Shown: piece after piece, positions 36,835 to 49,782 of the stretch | Layout of the letters: each line of letters opens with the position of its first letter | Numbering within the stretch: the stretch's first letter is position 1 | Origin: Legionella sp. | GTDB taxonomy: Bacteria > Pseudomonadota > Gammaproteobacteria > Legionellales > Legionellaceae | DNA: 64,000 nucleotides | Direction of reading: 5' to 3' | Assembly (NCBI GenBank): GCA_031291115.1 | Contig: JARLJQ010000001.1 | Location: 1-64,000 of the forward strand | The notes under the pieces: model-generated | Seen by the model: only the letters and a program-made list of their open reading frames with translations | What the model was told of the DNA's origin: nothing | Databases searched by the model: none | Position numbers and translations under genes: made by a program

Positions 36835-36977
36835 ATCGTGTCATGAAATTCTAAAACGATAAGATAAATGACTAAGGTTTTAAGGTCAAGAAATATAAAT
36901 TCTAATAAGGTTTCATACTTTGCAATTCTTAATATTTTGTGTAGGATAAACTCGTCTTACAATGGGAGAAGGATTGT

Positions 36978-38066
36978 ATGTATCATGTAATGATTACAGG
37001 CGCAGGGAAAATAGGTAGTTTAATTGCTTGTTTACTAGCTGAAAGCGGTTCTTATCAGGTTCATTTAGTAGATATTGATTTTAATGGCGCTGATGTTAAA
37101 CGATTATTGAGCGCTTTACCTAAAATTAAAACGGTAGCTTTGGATGTCACAGATGCTGAATCTACGCAAACCTACATACAAAAGCATGGTATTACCGCCA
37201 TCATTTCAAGTCTTCCTTATTTTTTAAATACTTATGTTGCGGAAGCTGCAAAGGCCGCCAAAGCTCATTATTTTGATTTAACTGAAGATACTTCAGTAAC
37301 TGAGGCAATAAAAAATATTGCTGCAGACGCGGAGTCAGCGTTTGTCCCTCAATGTGGTTTAGCCCCTGGGTTTATTAGCATCGCAGCGAATAGCTTAATG
37401 CAGGAATTTGAAGTCTGCAATCATGTAAAATTACGTGTAGGCGCTTTACCCAAACATGCTAATAATGCACTTCAATATTCATTAAACTGGTCTACAGACG
37501 GCATAATTAACGAATACGGTAATCCTTGTTACGGCATTAAATACGGTAAAGCGGTTACCTTAGCACCTTTAGAAGGTTTAGAGTCCATTCAAATAGACGG
37601 TTGTGAATACGAGGCGTTTAATACTTCAGGTGGCTTAGGTAGTCTTGCTGATTTGCATGCGGGTAAAGTGCAAACTATGAATTATAAAACCATGCGTTAT
37701 CCAGGGCATTGCAAAAAAATGCGTTTTTTAATGAATGATTTGCGCCTGAATCAGGACAGGCCTACATTAAAACGTATTTTAGAAAACGCAATTCCCAAAA
37801 CCTATCAAGATCTGGTCATTGTATACGTTACTGTTGAGGGTATAAAACAGGGTGAGCTGACTGAAAAAAGTTACGTTAAAAAAATGTACCCAAAAGAGAT
37901 TTGTGGTTTGGAATGGTCTGCTATTCAAGTCAGTACGGCCTCTGGTGTCTGTGCTATTGTTGATCTGGTCTTGACTGATGCGTATCAGCATAAAGGATTT
38001 GTACCGCAAGAAAAATTCCAGTTATCTGCTGTGCTGGAAAATCGTTTCGGTCGGTTTTACGCATAA
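36978..38066 (+). CDS. saccharopine dehydrogenase family protein
   Basis: The 362-residue product opens with a Rossmann fold (VMITGAGKIGSLIACLLAESG) and continues as a saccharopine dehydrogenase-like protein: LTEDTSVTEAIKNIA, FVPQCGLAPGFISIAANSL and YNSTDG-type substrate loop (here NWSTDGIINEYGNPC). It lacks membrane segments. The enzyme family oxidises saccharopine to lysine plus 2-oxoglutarate, or to glutamate plus aminoadipate semialdehyde. The ALDH7-like gene 54 bp downstream favours the second, degradative reaction. GGGAGAAGG precedes the ATG. Confidence 0.85.
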   Translation: MYHVMITGAGKIGSLIACLLAESGSYQVHLVDIDFNGADVKRLLSALPKIKTVALDVTDAESTQTYIQKHGITAIISSLPYFLNTYVAEAAKAAKAHYFDLTEDTSVTEAIKNIAADAESAFVPQCGLAPGFISIAANSLMQEFEVCNHVKLRVGALPKHANNALQYSLNWSTDGIINEYGNPCYGIKYGKAVTLAPLEGLESIQIDGCEYEAFNTSGGLGSLADLHAGKVQTMNYKTMRYPGHCKKMRFLMNDLRLNQDRPTLKRILENAIPKTYQDLVIVYVTVEGIKQGELTEKSYVKKMYPKEICGLEWSAIQVSTASGVCAIVDLVLTDAYQHKGFVPQEKFQLSAVLENRFGRFYA

Positions 38067-38120
38067 ATTTATGGAACTATAAACCAGGCCGCGTTCTGGG
38101 TTATAGGATGGGGGCTATTA

Positions 38121-39641
38121 ATGAAATTATTAAAGGATTTAAACATCCACGCAGTTAATCCTGGTGCTTTTAGCGGTCAGGGTTGGCATAGTGAGACTCA
38201 TGCGAAACGATTGAAATCATTTAACCCAACTAATGGCGAGTTGCTTGCTGAAGTAGCGGTTTGTACTGCAGATGATTATGAGCAAGTTATGGTTCGAGCC
38301 CAAAGTGCGGCACAAGATTGGAAGCGAGTTCCGGCACCAAAACGCGGTGAAATTATAAGACAAATTGGCCAGGCCTTACGTGAGAAGAAAGATTGGTTAG
38401 GTAGTTTAGTCTCTGTGGAAATGGGGAAGTCCAAACAAGAAGGTGATGGTGAAGTACAGGAAATGATTGATATTGCGGATTTTGCGGTAGGTCAATCACG
38501 AATGCTTTATGGCAATTCCATGCATTCAGAACGTCCGCAACATCGCATGTATGAGCAATGGCATCCTTATGGAGTTATTGCGGTGATTTCTGCCTTTAAC
38601 TTTCCAGTTGCAGTTTGGGCCTGGAATGCTTTTTTGGCGGCTATCTGCGGGAATGTTACTTTATGGAAGCCTTCTGCGAAAACTCCATTATGTGCGATAG
38701 CAGTGCAGCATTTGTGTAATCAGGTATTAAAACAAAATGATTGCCCTGAAATTTTTAGTTTAATTATCCCTGAAGATCATTGTGTGGTTGATAAGCTGGT
38801 CAATGACTCGCGTATTCCATTAGTTTCTTTTACAGGATCTACTGCTGTAGGTAAGCAAGTCGCTGCAAAAGTTGCTGCGCGTTTAGGTAAAACTATTTTA
38901 GAATTAGGTGGTAATAATGCCGTTATTCTTGATGATTCGGCTGATTTGCCTATGGCCATTCCTGCGATTGTTTTTGGTGCAGTAGGTACTGCGGGGCAAC
39001 GTTGCACTTCTACACGTCGCTTGTTTGTTCCTGAGGCACATTATGATTACGTATTGGAACGTTTAAGCTTTGCTTACAAGCAAGTAACTATTGGCGACCC
39101 TTTAGATACACGTAATTTGATGGGGCCATTAATTGATAAACAAGCAGTGGCGCAGTTTGAAAAAGCAATAGCTCGAATTAAAGATGCTGGCGGCAAGATT
39201 TTATGTGGTGGTGAGTCTTTAAAACAGGCTGGTTTTTTTGTAGAGCCTACTTTGGTTTGTAATGTAAAAAATAATTGGGATATTGTGCAGGAAGAAACGT
39301 TTGCCCCTATTTTGTATGTGATGTCTTATTCTACTTTAGATGAGGCTCTTGAGTTGCATAATAGTGTGCCTCAAGGATTGTCTTCGGCTTTGTTTACCCA
39401 AAATCTGAAAAACGCCGAGCATTTTTTAAGTGCTTGGGGTAGTGATTGTGGTATTGCCAATATCAATATAGGCACTTCGGGTGCTGAAATTGGCGGCGCA
39501 TTTGGTGGCGAAAAAGAAACAGGCGGTGGGCGTGAATCAGGTTCTGATTCGTGGAAAGCTTATATGCGACGACAAACCAATACTATTAATTGGGGCAATG
39601 AGTTGCCGTTGGCGCAAGGGATAAAATTTAATTTATCTTAG
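38121..39641 (+). CDS. aldehyde dehydrogenase, ALDH7/antiquitin-like
   Basis: A 506-residue NAD(P)-dependent dehydrogenase with catalytic Cys295 ([13 protein letters not shown]), general base Glu261 ([12 protein letters not shown]) and [18 protein letters not shown], which closely resembles the ALDH7 (antiquitin, alpha-aminoadipate semialdehyde dehydrogenase) subgroup and not generic ALDHs. With the saccharopine dehydrogenase upstream it would turn lysine-derived semialdehyde into aminoadipate. Substrate is inferred from subgroup and neighbour. A family C palindrome follows 21 bp after the stop. Confidence 0.9.
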   Translation: MKLLKDLNIHAVNPGAFSGQGWHSETHAKRLKSFNPTNGELLAEVAVCTADDYEQVMVRAQSAAQDWKRVPAPKRGEIIRQIGQALREKKDWLGSLVSVEMGKSKQEGDGEVQEMIDIADFAVGQSRMLYGNSMHSERPQHRMYEQWHPYGVIAVISAFNFPVAVWAWNAFLAAICGNVTLWKPSAKTPLCAIAVQHLCNQVLKQNDCPEIFSLIIPEDHCVVDKLVNDSRIPLVSFTGSTAVGKQVAAKVAARLGKTILELGGNNAVILDDSADLPMAIPAIVFGAVGTAGQRCTSTRRLFVPEAHYDYVLERLSFAYKQVTIGDPLDTRNLMGPLIDKQAVAQFEKAIARIKDAGGKILCGGESLKQAGFFVEPTLVCNVKNNWDIVQEETFAPILYVMSYSTLDEALELHNSVPQGLSSALFTQNLKNAEHFLSAWGSDCGIANINIGTSGAEIGGAFGGEKETGGGRESGSDSWKAYMRRQTNTINWGNELPLAQGIKFNLS

Positions 39642-39661
39642 GTACTGGCTGAGGTGGTACT

Positions 39662-39746
39662 TTGTCGTCCCCGCGAAGGCGGGATCCATTCTAACGTGGC
39701 ATGGTGCTACCTTGTGACTAGATCCCCGCCTTCGTGGGGACGACAA
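39662..39746. repeat. family C palindrome, copy 2
   Basis: Arms TTGTCGTCCCCGCGAAGGCG and CGCCTTCGTGGGGACGACAA enclose about 45 bp. It starts 21 bp after the aldehyde dehydrogenase stop and precedes the fadN-like gene. It belongs to the same family as 27387-27466. Confidence 0.88.
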
Positions 39747-39819
39747 AGAGTGCAAATATTTTTAACTATCCAAGTTATCCGTTTTGTAAAATAACTTGGA
39801 ATTAATAAGGAAACAAATA

Positions 39820-42183
39820 ATGCAGGGACCTTTTTTCATAAAAAAAGTCGCGGTTTTAGGTGCTGGTGTGATGGGCGCGCAAATTGCAGCGCATTGCGTG
39901 AATGCAGGAATAGAAACTTTATTGTTTGATTTAGCAGCTAAAGAAGGCAATCCTAATTCACTAACTGATAAAGCCATTGCTAACTTAGGTAAGCTGAAAC
40001 CAGCTCCTCTAGCAACCGCTCAAACAGCGGCTTTATTGCAAGCAAAAAATTACGAACAAGACCTGGCTGATTTAACTTCCTGTGATTTGATCATTGAAGC
40101 AATTGCAGAGCGTTTGGATTGGAAAGAGGATTTATATAAAAAGATTTCTCCTCATTTAACCGATCGCTCCATTCTTGTAAGTAACACTTCAGGCCTAAGT
40201 ATTAATTCATTATGCTCCGTTTTACCTGAAGCACATCGGAATAATTTTTGTGGTGTTCACTTTTTTAATCCGCCACGCTACATGCATCTTGCTGAATTAA
40301 TTCCTGCAAAAACCACGGATAAAATCTTGGTTGATAATCTGGAGTCCTGGTTAACGAGTTATTTAGGTAAGGGCGTTATCCGTGCAAAAGATACACCTAA
40401 TTTTATTGCTAACCGTATCGGTGTCTTTTCTTTGTTAACTACCTTACACCATGCTTCTGCTATGGATATGGGCTTAGATGAGGTGGATGCTTTAACAGGC
40501 CCTTTGTTGGGCCGCCCAAAATCAGCAACATTCCGTACTATGGATGTTGTGGGCTTGGATACTATGTACCATGTAGTTAATACCATGCAGGAGCAGTTGC
40601 AAGAAGATCCTTGGCATTCAAGTTTTAAATTACCTGAATGGCTGATGGGCATGATTAAAGAAGGGCATTTAGGGCAAAAAACAGGTCAGGGTATTTACCG
40701 TAAAAATGGTAAAGTGATCGAAGTTTATGATGTGAAGTCGGCTACTTATCGTCCTTCAAAAGCTGAAGTGAGTGATGAGGTGAAAGTAATTATGAGAAAT
40801 CCAGATTCTGTAGCGCGTATGCAGAGTCTGATTACTTCTACAAACAAGCAAGCTCAATTTTTAGCAGCCTGCTTTAGAGATTTATTCCATTATTGTGCGT
40901 ACCATTTAGAGACTATTGCGGACAATGTCAGAGACGTTGATCTGGCGATTCGTTGGGGCTTTGGCTGGATGCAAGGACCTTTTGAAACGTGGCAATTAGC
41001 TGATTTATCGAAGATGACTCAGTACATTAATCAGGAAATCAAAGAAAAATCATCGCTTAGTGCGGCAGCTTTACCGGGATGGCTTTTAGATCTTAAAGCT
41101 TTTTATACGGAAGAAGGTGCTTATTCACCACAGCAAAATAAATACCAGCCTAAAAGCCAATTGCCTGTTTATAAACGTCAGTTTTTCCCAGATAAAGTGA
41201 TTAAAGAGACCGTACGACCTACACCTGTAATTTATGAAAATGAGGGTGTCCGTTTGTGGCATCTGGAAGATGATGTTGCAGTGCTTAGTTTAAAAAGCAA
41301 AGCAAATACAATAGGGCAAGAAGTTGTTGATGGATTAGAAGCGGCTATGGACGTGGCTGAAAAGCAATGCCGAGGCGTAATCGTTTATCAGAAGGATGCG
41401 AATAATTTCAGCTCTGGAGCTGATTTACGTGGCGTTTTGAAACTGATTCAAGATAAAAACATGCAAGCTTTGGAAGCCATGATTGGGCAATTCCAAAAAG
41501 TTGCTCTGCGTTTGAAATACAGCTCTATTCCAACTGTTGCTGCATTGCGAGGTCGCGCATTAGGTGGTGGTTGTGAGCTGATGCTGCAATGTGCTGCTGT
41601 GGTTGCTGCTTTTGAATCGTATCCTGGTTTGGTTGAGTTAGGTGTGGGCGTTATTCCTGCTGGTGGTGGTTGTAAAGAAATGGCTATGCGCGCAGCGGAT
41701 CTTCCTCATGCTGATTTGATGACGGCATTACAAAGTTATTTCCAACAGATTGCCATGGCACAAGTTGCTGGTTCTGCTGCGGATGCGATGCAAATGGGTT
41801 ATCTGCGAACTACGGATACGTATGTTATGCATGCGGATGAAGTGCTTTATGCCGCTTTAGCCAAAGTGAAATTAATGCACGCTGAAAACTATCTGCCGCC
41901 ATTACAAAAACAGTTTAAAGTGGCTGGAATTGAAGGGCAGGCTAGATTACAAGCCGGTTTGGTTAATTGGTTGGAAGGTGGATTTATTTCTCAGCACGAT
42001 TATTTCCTTGCTACAGAATTGGCAAAAGTTCTTTGTGGTGGCAATCTGAATCAAGGCACTTTGGTTGATGAACAATGGATGCTGAAATTGGAGCGCGAGG
42101 CCTTTGTGATGCTTGCAGGAACTCCATTAACGCAAGCACGGATTAGCCATTTATTAGAGACTGGCAAACCATTACGTAATTAA
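39820..42183 (+). CDS. 3-hydroxyacyl-CoA dehydrogenase / enoyl-CoA hydratase fusion (FadN-type)
   Basis: A two-activity beta-oxidation enzyme of 787 residues. The order is hydroxyacyl-CoA dehydrogenase first (GAGVMGAQIAAHC at about 13-25, SNTSGLSIN, HFFNPPRYM near 147) and enoyl-CoA hydratase last (from about 485; SSGADLRG near 531, RGRALGGGCELML near 577). This is the reverse of E. coli FadB and matches Bacillus FadN. A TTG at 39796 would extend the frame, but the ATG at 39820 has AAGGAAAC upstream and starts just before the Rossmann fold. A thiolase gene follows 62 bp later. Confidence 0.92.
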   Translation: MQGPFFIKKVAVLGAGVMGAQIAAHCVNAGIETLLFDLAAKEGNPNSLTDKAIANLGKLKPAPLATAQTAALLQAKNYEQDLADLTSCDLIIEAIAERLDWKEDLYKKISPHLTDRSILVSNTSGLSINSLCSVLPEAHRNNFCGVHFFNPPRYMHLAELIPAKTTDKILVDNLESWLTSYLGKGVIRAKDTPNFIANRIGVFSLLTTLHHASAMDMGLDEVDALTGPLLGRPKSATFRTMDVVGLDTMYHVVNTMQEQLQEDPWHSSFKLPEWLMGMIKEGHLGQKTGQGIYRKNGKVIEVYDVKSATYRPSKAEVSDEVKVIMRNPDSVARMQSLITSTNKQAQFLAACFRDLFHYCAYHLETIADNVRDVDLAIRWGFGWMQGPFETWQLADLSKMTQYINQEIKEKSSLSAAALPGWLLDLKAFYTEEGAYSPQQNKYQPKSQLPVYKRQFFPDKVIKETVRPTPVIYENEGVRLWHLEDDVAVLSLKSKANTIGQEVVDGLEAAMDVAEKQCRGVIVYQKDANNFSSGADLRGVLKLIQDKNMQALEAMIGQFQKVALRLKYSSIPTVAALRGRALGGGCELMLQCAAVVAAFESYPGLVELGVGVIPAGGGCKEMAMRAADLPHADLMTALQSYFQQIAMAQVAGSAADAMQMGYLRTTDTYVMHADEVLYAALAKVKLMHAENYLPPLQKQFKVAGIEGQARLQAGLVNWLEGGFISQHDYFLATELAKVLCGGNLNQGTLVDEQWMLKLEREAFVMLAGTPLTQARISHLLETGKPLRN

Positions 42184-42245
42184 TAGATGAAAATAGGCTT
42201 TCTCTTATGAGTAAGAGAAAGCCTGGGTTATAAGGAATAGTTGAA

Positions 42246-43430
42246 ATGACTGATATATACATAGTTGATGTATTACGTACTCCAGTAGGAAAGGCACCAC
42301 GTGGTGTTTTTAAAAATACCTTACCGGATGATTTATTAGCGCATACGATAAAAAGCTTAGTGAGCCGCCAGCAATCGGTTGATTGGCAAGAGATTGGTGA
42401 TGTAGTGATTGGTTGTGCTATGCCTGAAGCAGAACAGGGCATGAACGTTGCACGTATTGCGTCCTTACTTGCAGGTTTACCTCAATCAGTGCCAGCAATG
42501 ACTCTAAATCGTTTTTGCTCATCTGGTGTACAAAGTATCGCTACAGCTGCGGCCTCTATTCGTACTGGAGATATGCAATTAGCGCTTGCTGGTGGTGTTG
42601 AAAGCATGTCTATGGTGCCTTTAGGTGGCAATAAATACACGGCGAATCCTGCCCTATTTAATAATGAAGACATTGCTATTGCTTACGGTATGGGAATTAC
42701 TGCAGAAAATGTGGCTAAGCAATGGGGTATTACTCGTGAGCAACAAGATGAATTTGCTGCTGAAAGTCATAAAAAAGCGGTAGCTGCGCAGTTACGTGGT
42801 GATTTTAAAGCCGAAATAAGCCCGATTGAAATTACTATAAGACAAGCGGATTTAGTTAATGATACAACCATCGTCAAGAAAAAATTAATCAGCGACGATG
42901 AAGGCCCAAGAGCAGATACTTCATATGATGTTATTTCCAAATTAAGACCCGTTTTTGCTGCACGCGGTTCAGTAACCGCAGGTAACAGCTCGCAAACCAG
43001 TGATGGAGCAGGTATTGCTTTGTTAGCGAGTGAGGTTGCTGTTCGTCAATATAATTTAAAACCAATGGGACGTTTATTAAGTTTTGCTGTAGCCGGTGTT
43101 CCACCTGAAATTATGGGAATAGGTCCTATTAAGGCAATTCCTTTAGCTTTAAAACGCGCGGGCATTACACTAGATCAGTTGGATTGGATTGAGTTGAATG
43201 AGGCTTTTGCTGCTCAGGCTTTGGCGGTGATTAAAGAGCTGGGTCTACCACCTGAGAAAGTTAATCCTTTAGGTGGTGCCATTGCTTTAGGTCATCCTTT
43301 AGGCGCAACAGGTACGATAAGAGCGGCCACTTTATTGCATGGTTTGCAAAGAACTAAAGGTCGATACGGCATGATTACTATGTGTATTGGTACTGGTATG
43401 GGTGCTGCAGCGATATTTGAAGCGTTGTAA
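42246..43430 (+). CDS. acetyl-CoA acyltransferase (thiolase)
   Basis: Thiolase completing the beta-oxidation cycle. The 394-residue product has nucleophile Cys91 (LNRFCSSGVQSIATAA), the ELNEAFAAQALAV motif, GGAIALGHPLGATG with the catalytic His, and CIGTGMGAA with the second Cys. Co-direction with the FadN-type gene supports a degradative 3-ketoacyl-CoA thiolase, the FadA partner, over a biosynthetic acetoacetyl-CoA thiolase. A family A palindrome starts 6 bp after the stop. Confidence 0.93.
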   Translation: MTDIYIVDVLRTPVGKAPRGVFKNTLPDDLLAHTIKSLVSRQQSVDWQEIGDVVIGCAMPEAEQGMNVARIASLLAGLPQSVPAMTLNRFCSSGVQSIATAAASIRTGDMQLALAGGVESMSMVPLGGNKYTANPALFNNEDIAIAYGMGITAENVAKQWGITREQQDEFAAESHKKAVAAQLRGDFKAEISPIEITIRQADLVNDTTIVKKKLISDDEGPRADTSYDVISKLRPVFAARGSVTAGNSSQTSDGAGIALLASEVAVRQYNLKPMGRLLSFAVAGVPPEIMGIGPIKAIPLALKRAGITLDQLDWIELNEAFAAQALAVIKELGLPPEKVNPLGGAIALGHPLGATGTIRAATLLHGLQRTKGRYGMITMCIGTGMGAAAIFEAL

Positions 43431-43435
43431 GTCCC

Positions 43436-43520
43436 CGTCGTTCAGAGCGTAGCGAAGGATCTCCAGTCAAATAGCACTGTGCCATTTGACTGGAGATCCT
43501 TCGCTACGCTCTGGATGACG
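43436..43520. repeat. family A palindrome, copy 4
   Basis: An 85-bp inverted repeat, arms CGTCGTTCAGAGCGTAGCGA and TCGCTACGCTCTGGATGACG, between convergent thiolase and infA genes. It begins six bases after the thiolase stop. Confidence 0.9.
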
Positions 43521-43562
43521 AAAATAGAATAACGGGTATTTTTTGTGAATGACATGACATTT

Positions 43563-43623
43563 CCATCCTGAACGTAGCCGTGTTACGTGAAGGGGGATCC
43601 TTCGGCTGCGTTCAGAAATGATG
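43563..43623. repeat. second small palindrome after the thiolase gene
   Basis: CCATCCTGAACGTAGCCG faces CGGCTGCGTTCAGAAATGATGG across about 25 bp. The arms resemble but do not equal family A. It sits 15 bp from the infA stop, so the two palindromes fill the convergent gap between thiolase and infA. Confidence 0.6.
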
Positions 43624-43637
43624 GGAATATGGAATAA

Positions 43638-43859
43638 TTAATTTTTATCGCGGAATATGATACGGCCTTTGGATAAGTCGTAGGGAGTTAGCTCAACCTT
43701 AACTTTATCGCCGGTTAAAATTCTAATGTAGTTTTTACGCATACGGCCAGAAATGTGGGCAGTAACAATGTGTCCATTTTCTAATTCAACACGAAACATT
43801 GTGTTGGGCAGTGTATCTATAATAGTACCAGCCATTTCTATATGATCTTCTTTTGCCAT
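43638..43859 (-). CDS. infA: translation initiation factor IF-1
   Basis: IF-1 occupies the ribosomal A site during initiation. The 73-residue S1/OB-fold protein ([20 protein letters not shown], then [20 protein letters not shown]) matches family length and sequence almost completely. It is followed upstream on the same strand by aat; the infA-aat pairing is also found in E. coli, where clpA is nearby. Confidence 0.98.
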   Translation of the reverse strand: MAKEDHIEMAGTIIDTLPNTMFRVELENGHIVTAHISGRMRKNYIRILTGDKVKVELTPYDLSKGRIIFRDKN

Positions 43860-44072
43860 AGGTCTCTCAGTGATGTACCAAATTTATAAAGTATATTATA
43901 CATGTTCTTCAAAGTGGAACAGGTATTACACCTATTTTATAACCACTAATTCTCATGCAGCGAGTATACTGCACTAAAATGAAGAAAATGGCAATCTCGT
44001 CGTATTAAAATTTAACTTTCATGTCCAGTATGCATTTTATGGAAAGTATAGAATACAATTTATTAAATAGTA

Positions 44073-44786
44073 CTATTTTGGACTGTTATGCCATAAGCCT
44101 TGTTTTGTCGGGTGTTCTAAGGACCGCTCTAATAAATGCAGGAACTCTCCACGGCCAATAATTTTAGCGCCTAAACGCTGTAAATGATTTGATGGAATTT
44201 GGCAGTCTATAAAATCATAATTCCAGGCATCCATAGTCTGGCATAAAAAATAAAATGCAATTTTTGATGCACCAGTTACTTTGTGAAACATGGACTCACC
44301 AAAAAAAGCATGGCCAAGACTTAGTCCGTACAAACCGCCTACTAATCGTTCGTCTTGCCATATTTCAAAGGAATGCGCGTAACCCACCGTATGTAATTTT
44401 GTGTAAGAATCAATCATGTCCTTATTTATCCAGGTATTCTCAATACGTCCAGAGCAGGTGGAACAGGCAATCATGACTTCTTCAAATGCGGTATCTATAG
44501 AAAATCGAAAGTCTTTATTTAGTGACTTTTGTAAGCTGCGCGACACTTTAAACTCTGAGGGGATTAAAATAAGCCTTGGATCAGGTGACCACCAAAGAAC
44601 TGGTGAGCCTGGATTGTACCAAGGGAAAATCCCTTGGGAGTATGCTTGCAGAACGCGTTGGGGAGTGAGTTCGCCACCGATGTGTAATAATCCTTGATTA
44701 TCACTGGTTTCGGGATGAGGGAATTCGATGTATTCATTTGATTCCACGGGATTGCACTCCAAGTAATTTATTAAATTTATTTGCAT
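44073..44786 (-). CDS. aat: leucyl/phenylalanyl-tRNA-protein transferase
   Basis: Aat attaches Leu or Phe to N-terminal Lys/Arg, creating N-degrons for ClpS/ClpAP. The 237-residue product (E. coli 234) contains LLHIGGELTPQRVLQAYSQG, IFPWYNPGSPVLWWSPDPR and GGLYGLSLGHAFFGESMFH, all family hallmarks. It is upstream of infA on the same strand and divergent from the Popeye-like gene. Confidence 0.95.
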   Translation of the reverse strand: MQINLINYLECNPVESNEYIEFPHPETSDNQGLLHIGGELTPQRVLQAYSQGIFPWYNPGSPVLWWSPDPRLILIPSEFKVSRSLQKSLNKDFRFSIDTAFEEVMIACSTCSGRIENTWINKDMIDSYTKLHTVGYAHSFEIWQDERLVGGLYGLSLGHAFFGESMFHKVTGASKIAFYFLCQTMDAWNYDFIDCQIPSNHLQRLGAKIIGRGEFLHLLERSLEHPTKQGLWHNSPK

Positions 44787-44841
44787 TTTTCTTTATAACT
44801 CAAAGATATATTCTACAATTATTATAAGTAAATGTCGGGGA

Positions 44842-45492
44842 ATGCAATTGGACTATCTCTACAGTCTAGGAAATATTTTAATTCTTCTTAGCCTTAGCTG
44901 CAGAAATGTTCTGCTAATTCGGATCATATTCGCTTTATCAGATGGCTTATTTTTAGCCTATGGGATTCTGACGCATGTGCCGCCTATGGCGTATTGGGCT
45001 ATTGCTTCATTGGTAATTAATTTCGTACAAATTGGATTTTTATTACGAGATATGATTCCAAAGGATTTGGATGAGGAATTGCGGCAAATAAAAAAAATAT
45101 TTTTTGATACCATGCCAACCAGTGATTTTTTACGTTTGATAAAATTAAGCCATAAAGGCTCTGCAACTAATGATAAAATATTGGAGGAAGGTAAACCTGT
45201 AAAATCCTTAATGTTAATTACTAAAGGACAGGTTTATATTGATATAAATGGCTCAATGCTTGAATTGGGTCATTATCATTTTATTGGTGAAATGAGTTAT
45301 TTTGGTGATGGTAATGCCAGCACCACCATATATGCCCGTGAGCCGGTAGAGTTTATGTATTGGAATTACGCAGACATTCATAAATTACAGGACAAAAAAC
45401 CACCTTTATTTATGAAAATGATTGAGGCTATGGGTAAAGATATTATGTTGAAAATGTTGAATCGTAATAATGCTACAACGCCGGCTAGTTAA
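44842..45492 (+). CDS. Popeye/cyclic-nucleotide-binding-like membrane protein
   Basis: The 216-residue product has about three hydrophobic helices in the first 75 residues (LGNILILLSLSC, IIFALSDGLFLAYGIL, MAYWAIASLVINFVQIGFLL), a charged linker and a C-terminal domain (about 95-205) resembling a cNMP-binding beta-roll (ILEEGKPVKSLMLITKGQVYI, HFIGEMSYFGDGNASTTIYA). Three helices followed by a cNMP fold is the layout of Popeye-domain proteins. No DNA-binding helix-turn-helix follows, so it is not a Crp-type regulator. Ligand and function are unknown. The ATG is preceded by CGGGGA with very short spacing. Confidence 0.65.
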   Translation: MQLDYLYSLGNILILLSLSCRNVLLIRIIFALSDGLFLAYGILTHVPPMAYWAIASLVINFVQIGFLLRDMIPKDLDEELRQIKKIFFDTMPTSDFLRLIKLSHKGSATNDKILEEGKPVKSLMLITKGQVYIDINGSMLELGHYHFIGEMSYFGDGNASTTIYAREPVEFMYWNYADIHKLQDKKPPLFMKMIEAMGKDIMLKMLNRNNATTPAS

Positions 45493-45510
45493 AAAATTAG
45501 GGTCTGACTC

Positions 45511-45577
45511 CTTAACTTAACGCGAGTTCTGGGTAAGAGAACTATTAGATCCAGTCTCTACCGTGATCCGTTCGTGC
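45511..45577 (-). repeat. 67-bp dispersed repeat (unit E), copy 2
   Basis: The inverted counterpart of 143-209, about 58 of 67 positions identical. Its right end runs into the outer arm of the family B palindrome at 45568, so unit E and B overlap here. It lies in the convergent gap between the Popeye-like gene and trxB. Confidence 0.75.
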
Positions 45578-45676
45578 TGAGGAGGGGCAATAGCGACGTC
45601 TCGAAGCATTTGCGCCAAGACTATAACCCTGTGCGAATGCTTCGAGACGGCGTAAACTCCTCCTCAGCACGAATGG
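45568..45676. repeat. family B palindrome, copy 3
   Basis: Arms CCGTTCGTGCTGAGGAGG and CTCCTCAGCACGAATGG with inner arms GACGTCTCGAAGCATTTGCG and CGAATGCTTCGAGACGGC. About 109 bp, located between convergent genes, where it could act as a bidirectional terminator. Confidence 0.88.
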
Positions 45677-45733
45677 TTTTGTGGGAGGAGTAGATCTTAT
45701 AACTGACGCTAACGTAATAGTATTAAGATCTTA

Positions 45734-49171
<3,438 letters not shown>

Positions 49172-49173
49172 AC

Positions 49174-49782
49174 ATGAAAAAAATAATTTTTGCGGTTTTT
49201 TTAAGCGTATCTACAAGTGGATTTTGTCAGTCACCTGAAGAGTTATTGCAGGTGAAACTGAATTCAATTCGTAGTATGACTGCGGTATTTAAGCAGGTAG
49301 TTAAAGCAAAACAGCATGTGGTTTCACGCTCGACAGGAACTATGGCTTTAGAGCGACCAGGTCGTTTTCGTTGGCAAACTAAAGACCCGATGGCGCAGTT
49401 AATGGTTGCTGATGGCAAGAAGATCTGGGTTTATGATAATGATTTAGAGCAAGTAACGGTTAAGCTACAGAAAAAAGGTTTAGGCGGTACGGCGGCATTA
49501 TTTTTAAGTGGTTATGATGATACTGTAACCCGTGATTTTTCTGTGGTGCAAAGTGGCTCTGGTGATGATCTAACATTTGATCTGAAATCTAAGTCGACTA
49601 AAGCTGGTTTTCAACGTATTAAATTAATGTTTCATCAAAGTAGTTTGACTGGCCTGGAGTTATTTGATCAATTAGGACAAGTTACTACAGTGAAATTATC
49701 TCAAGCTAAATTAAACCCTAAATTAGCTGCGGCTTTATTTCAGTTTAAGCCACCGAAAGGGGTTGATGTGGTTGAACAATGA
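49174..49782 (+). CDS. lolA: outer-membrane lipoprotein carrier protein LolA
   Basis: LolA ferries lipoproteins across the periplasm from LolCDE to LolB. The 202-residue product has a signal peptide (1-18, STSGFCQ) and family elements FKQVVKAKQHVVSRSTGTMA, RPGRFRWQTKDP and KIWVYDNDLEQVTVK. It starts two bases after ftsK and overlaps rarA by four bases, so ftsK-lolA-rarA is an operon as in E. coli. Confidence 0.95.
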   Translation: MKKIIFAVFLSVSTSGFCQSPEELLQVKLNSIRSMTAVFKQVVKAKQHVVSRSTGTMALERPGRFRWQTKDPMAQLMVADGKKIWVYDNDLEQVTVKLQKKGLGGTAALFLSGYDDTVTRDFSVVQSGSGDDLTFDLKSKSTKAGFQRIKLMFHQSSLTGLELFDQLGQVTTVKLSQAKLNPKLAAALFQFKPPKGVDVVEQ

